In this document: in pieces, positions 13,888 through 16,111 of the stretch | Layout of the letters: every line of letters begins with the position of its first letter | How positions within the stretch are numbered: the stretch's first letter is position 1 | NCBI GenBank assembly: GCA_030526455.1 | Contig: JAUNCU010000033.1 | Span: 3,595-19,705, forward strand | Length of the DNA: 16,111 nucleotides | Direction of reading: 5' to 3' | Source of the DNA: Bacteroidales bacterium | GTDB taxonomy: Bacteria; Bacteroidota; Bacteroidia; Bacteroidales; Muribaculaceae | The notes under the pieces: generated by a model | What the model saw: only the letters and a program-made list of their open reading frames with translations | Databases searched by the model: none | Told to the model about the DNA's origin: nothing | Program-made: the position numbers and the translations under genes

Positions 13888-16111
13888 ATGAAACACTACA
13901 TCCTCTCGCTGGGCATTGCTATGTCCACACCCCTCGCTTATGCCGGCGGCATGGGCGAGAAGATTGCTTCTACTGGTGCCGATTCTATCGCTGCCGACAC
14001 CACAGTCACACTCCAAGAAGTGGCCGTTCGCGCCAATTTCTCGCAAGAGCGCCGTTCGCCGCTCGCTCTCACCACCATTTCGCCGATGCAGATGCGCCTT
14101 CACTTCACCGCGCCTAATTATGTGGAAGTGATGCAGGGTGTGCCGGGTGTGTATGCCACCGCATCGACGGGCAGTTACGGCGACGCTTCGCTCAACATTC
14201 GCGGCTTTAAGCAAGACAACATCGCCATCATGCTCAATGGCATCCCCATCCAGGGCCTCACCTCTGGATCGATGTACTGGAGCAACTGGATGGGCCTCTC
14301 CGACGCCACCTACGCTATCCAGATTCAGAAGGGCATGGGCGGCTCGATGCTGGCCGACTGCGCCATGGGCGGCATCGTGAACATCATCACCAAGACGTCG
14401 AGCCCCACGCCTAAGGCCGAGGCGGCCATCTCCACCACCCAGCACGGCTTGCTCAAGACGGTGCTCAACTACAGCACGGGCAATCTGCCGGGCGGATGGG
14501 CGGCCAATGCCATGGTGAGTTACACCCATGGCGACGGTTTCGTGGAGTGCTCGCGCGTGAACACGCTGTCCTACATGCTTTCGCTGAGCAAGCGTCTGGG
14601 CGAGAAGAATCTGCTGCTGTTCAATGCTATCGGTTCGCCCGAAACCCACGACCAGCGCAACACCGAACTCACCAGCGCCGAGGTCGAACTCCACGGCCGT
14701 GCCTATTCCAAAAACTGGGGCTACCTGCGTGGCGAAAAGTATTCCATTGCCCGAAATCACTACTACAAGCCCTATTTCACCCTGCAGCACCTGCTGGAGG
14801 GCGAGCGTTTCTCGATGAAGAATTCGCTCTACGTGGCCATCGCCAGCGGTGGCGGTCGCTCTACTGTGAGCACCGACAGTAAAAACAACATCATCTCTCA
14901 CCAAACGGCCGACGGCCACATCGACTTTGAGGCGGTGATGCGCGAAAACACTGCCCAGCAGGATGCCGACGGGCGCAACATCGGTCAGCACGCCATGATC
15001 GACTATCTCTCGGGCCACGTGCAGGCAGGGGCTATCGCTTCGGGCGAATACAAGTTGACCGATGCGCTGGCGCTGCAGGCGGGCGTGCAGTATCAGTATT
15101 ACGACACTTGGTCGAAGATGAAGATGCTCGACCTGCTCGGCGCCGACTATCTGCTCTACTACGGCCAGCGCTACAGTCTGGGCGACTACATCGGCGCGCG
15201 CTACGGCCGCACCACCCACCACTTCTCGGCTTTCGCCGAGGCAAAGTATGCCACCGACCGCTACAGCCTCTTCGCCGGCACCACGGTGTTTAACGGCAAC
15301 TACCGCCGCCACGACGACGTGAAGCACGCCGTGAGCCCATGGGCCACGGGATGGGGCGTGAGTGTGAAAGCGGGTGCGCTCTACCACTTCATCCAGCCCA
15401 GCGAGGGAAAGGCGTCGCTCTCGGCCTACGCCAATGCCGCCTTCAACAGCCGCCTGCCCTACGCAGGCACCTACCTCGCATCGAGCGACCTGAGTATCAC
15501 CCACGACGTAACCAACGAGAAGAACCTGCTCGCCGAAGCGGGTCTGCGATCGAATTGGAACGGCGGCGGCATCGAACTCTCGGCCTACATCGCATCGTGG
15601 CGCAACAAGACGCTCACCGTCAACATCGCCAAGCGTGCCGACGAGGCTGCCGAAAAATACCAGGTGAAAGGCCTCAACGCCCTGCACCGCGGCATCGAAC
15701 TCTCCGCCCACCAGAGCATCCTCAGTTGGCTCAGCGTGAAGGCCTATGCCATGATGGCTTCGTGGAAGTGGAAAAGCAGCGGCAAGGGTATCAGTTACGA
15801 CAGTTACAGCGGTGCCACCCTCAAGGAATACACCGTGTATTGCAACAACCTCCACGTGGGCGACGCACCACAGACGCAGTATGGCGCCGAACTCCGCGCC
15901 GTGCTCCCCTTCACATCGCTCGCGGGCAAAAGCCACGGCAAGGCCGACAACTTCTACGCCACCCTCTCGTGGAACGCCAACGCCCGCATGTGGGCCGACT
16001 TTGAGCCATCGTCGCGCACCAAGCCTACCGACGGCGACGCCTTCCGTCTGCCCGCCTACCACCTCGTAGGCGCCACCGTGGGCTGGAACGGCACACTCTC
16101 AAAGAAACTCC
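13888..16111 (+). CDS. TonB-dependent receptor, predicted flavin importer (3' partial)
   Basis: The frame is open from ATG 13888 to the right edge, giving 741 residues with no stop, so the C-terminus lies outside the window. The signal peptide is about residues 1-19, ending AYA before GG. A TonB-box-like TVTLQEVAV is at 39-47. The plug domain (about 50-170) has VMQGVPGVYA, SLNIRGFKQDNIAIMLNGIP, IQIQKGMGGSMLADCAMGGI and VNIITKT, all standard plug landmarks. The remainder alternates aromatic and polar residues as in a 22-strand barrel. It lacks the carboxypeptidase-like extension of SusC, and no SusD gene is visible beside it, so it resembles a vitamin or siderophore receptor. The FMN riboswitch directly upstream makes riboflavin or a related flavin the best substrate guess. 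The start is fixed by its position 7 bases after P1. A 768-residue antisense frame over the same DNA is a shadow. Confidence 0.92.
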   Translation, partial: MKHYILSLGIAMSTPLAYAGGMGEKIASTGADSIAADTTVTLQEVAVRANFSQERRSPLALTTISPMQMRLHFTAPNYVEVMQGVPGVYATASTGSYGDASLNIRGFKQDNIAIMLNGIPIQGLTSGSMYWSNWMGLSDATYAIQIQKGMGGSMLADCAMGGIVNIITKTSSPTPKAEAAISTTQHGLLKTVLNYSTGNLPGGWAANAMVSYTHGDGFVECSRVNTLSYMLSLSKRLGEKNLLLFNAIGSPETHDQRNTELTSAEVELHGRAYSKNWGYLRGEKYSIARNHYYKPYFTLQHLLEGERFSMKNSLYVAIASGGGRSTVSTDSKNNIISHQTADGHIDFEAVMRENTAQQDADGRNIGQHAMIDYLSGHVQAGAIASGEYKLTDALALQAGVQYQYYDTWSKMKMLDLLGADYLLYYGQRYSLGDYIGARYGRTTHHFSAFAEAKYATDRYSLFAGTTVFNGNYRRHDDVKHAVSPWATGWGVSVKAGALYHFIQPSEGKASLSAYANAAFNSRLPYAGTYLASSDLSITHDVTNEKNLLAEAGLRSNWNGGGIELSAYIASWRNKTLTVNIAKRADEAAEKYQVKGLNALHRGIELSAHQSILSWLSVKAYAMMASWKWKSSGKGISYDSYSGATLKEYTVYCNNLHVGDAPQTQYGAELRAVLPFTSLAGKSHGKADNFYATLSWNANARMWADFEPSSRTKPTDGDAFRLPAYHLVGATVGWNGTLSKKL

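Noticed and set aside
13756..16062. 768-residue minus-strand open frame over the riboswitch and receptor
   Set aside because: It is antisense to a clear TonB-dependent receptor frame and would end beside a perfect FMN riboswitch. The product is a Val/His/Gly/Arg-rich shadow with no signal peptide or known motif, as expected opposite GC-rich codons.

Overview
The window looks like part of a Bacteroidales chromosome, probably close to Prevotellaceae or Muribaculaceae. The evidence is a SusC/SusD pair, several lipoproteins with short Bacteroidetes-type signal peptides, an exported protein ending in a dockerin-like EF-hand pair, and three promoters of the Bacteroidetes type (TAnnTTTG at -7 with a T-rich -33 box 19-20 nt upstream). 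I cannot fix the genus from sequence alone. I see no phage genes, transposase, CRISPR array, rRNA or tRNA.

Layout. Positions 1-605 contain no convincing gene. They hold a 135-bp cloverleaf-like palindrome flanked by two identical 55-bp direct repeats, then a strong rho-independent terminator for minus-strand transcription. Positions 606-10478 form a five-gene minus-strand cluster, read from right to left: susC (TonB-linked receptor), susD (surface lipoprotein), a zinc-metallopeptidase-like lipoprotein with HEFAH, a DUF4302 lipoprotein, and a secreted protein ending in a dockerin-like domain. Several intergenic gaps contain hairpins. A 634-bp divergent region (10479-11112) separates this cluster from plus-strand genes. 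These are an RluA-type pseudouridine synthase (11113-11802), a class I 4Fe-4S fumarase (11967-13616) with its own promoter and a textbook terminator, and a TonB-dependent receptor (13888 to beyond the right edge) preceded by a promoter and a complete FMN riboswitch.

How the genes may work together. The SusCD cluster contains no glycoside hydrolase in this window and does contain a peptidase-like lipoprotein. It is therefore better read as a candidate peptide or glycoprotein acquisition system, comparable in concept to RagAB, than as a classical glycan locus; the substrate is unknown. The most informative single inference is at the right end. The FMN riboswitch ends only about 7 nt before the start codon of a TonB-dependent receptor, which strongly suggests that the receptor imports riboflavin or another flavin across the outer membrane and is shut off translationally when FMN is plentiful. 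That receptor has no stop in the window and is opposed by a long antisense shadow ORF, so simple ORF calling can miss it.

Functions rest on motif recognition by eye; no database search was run.
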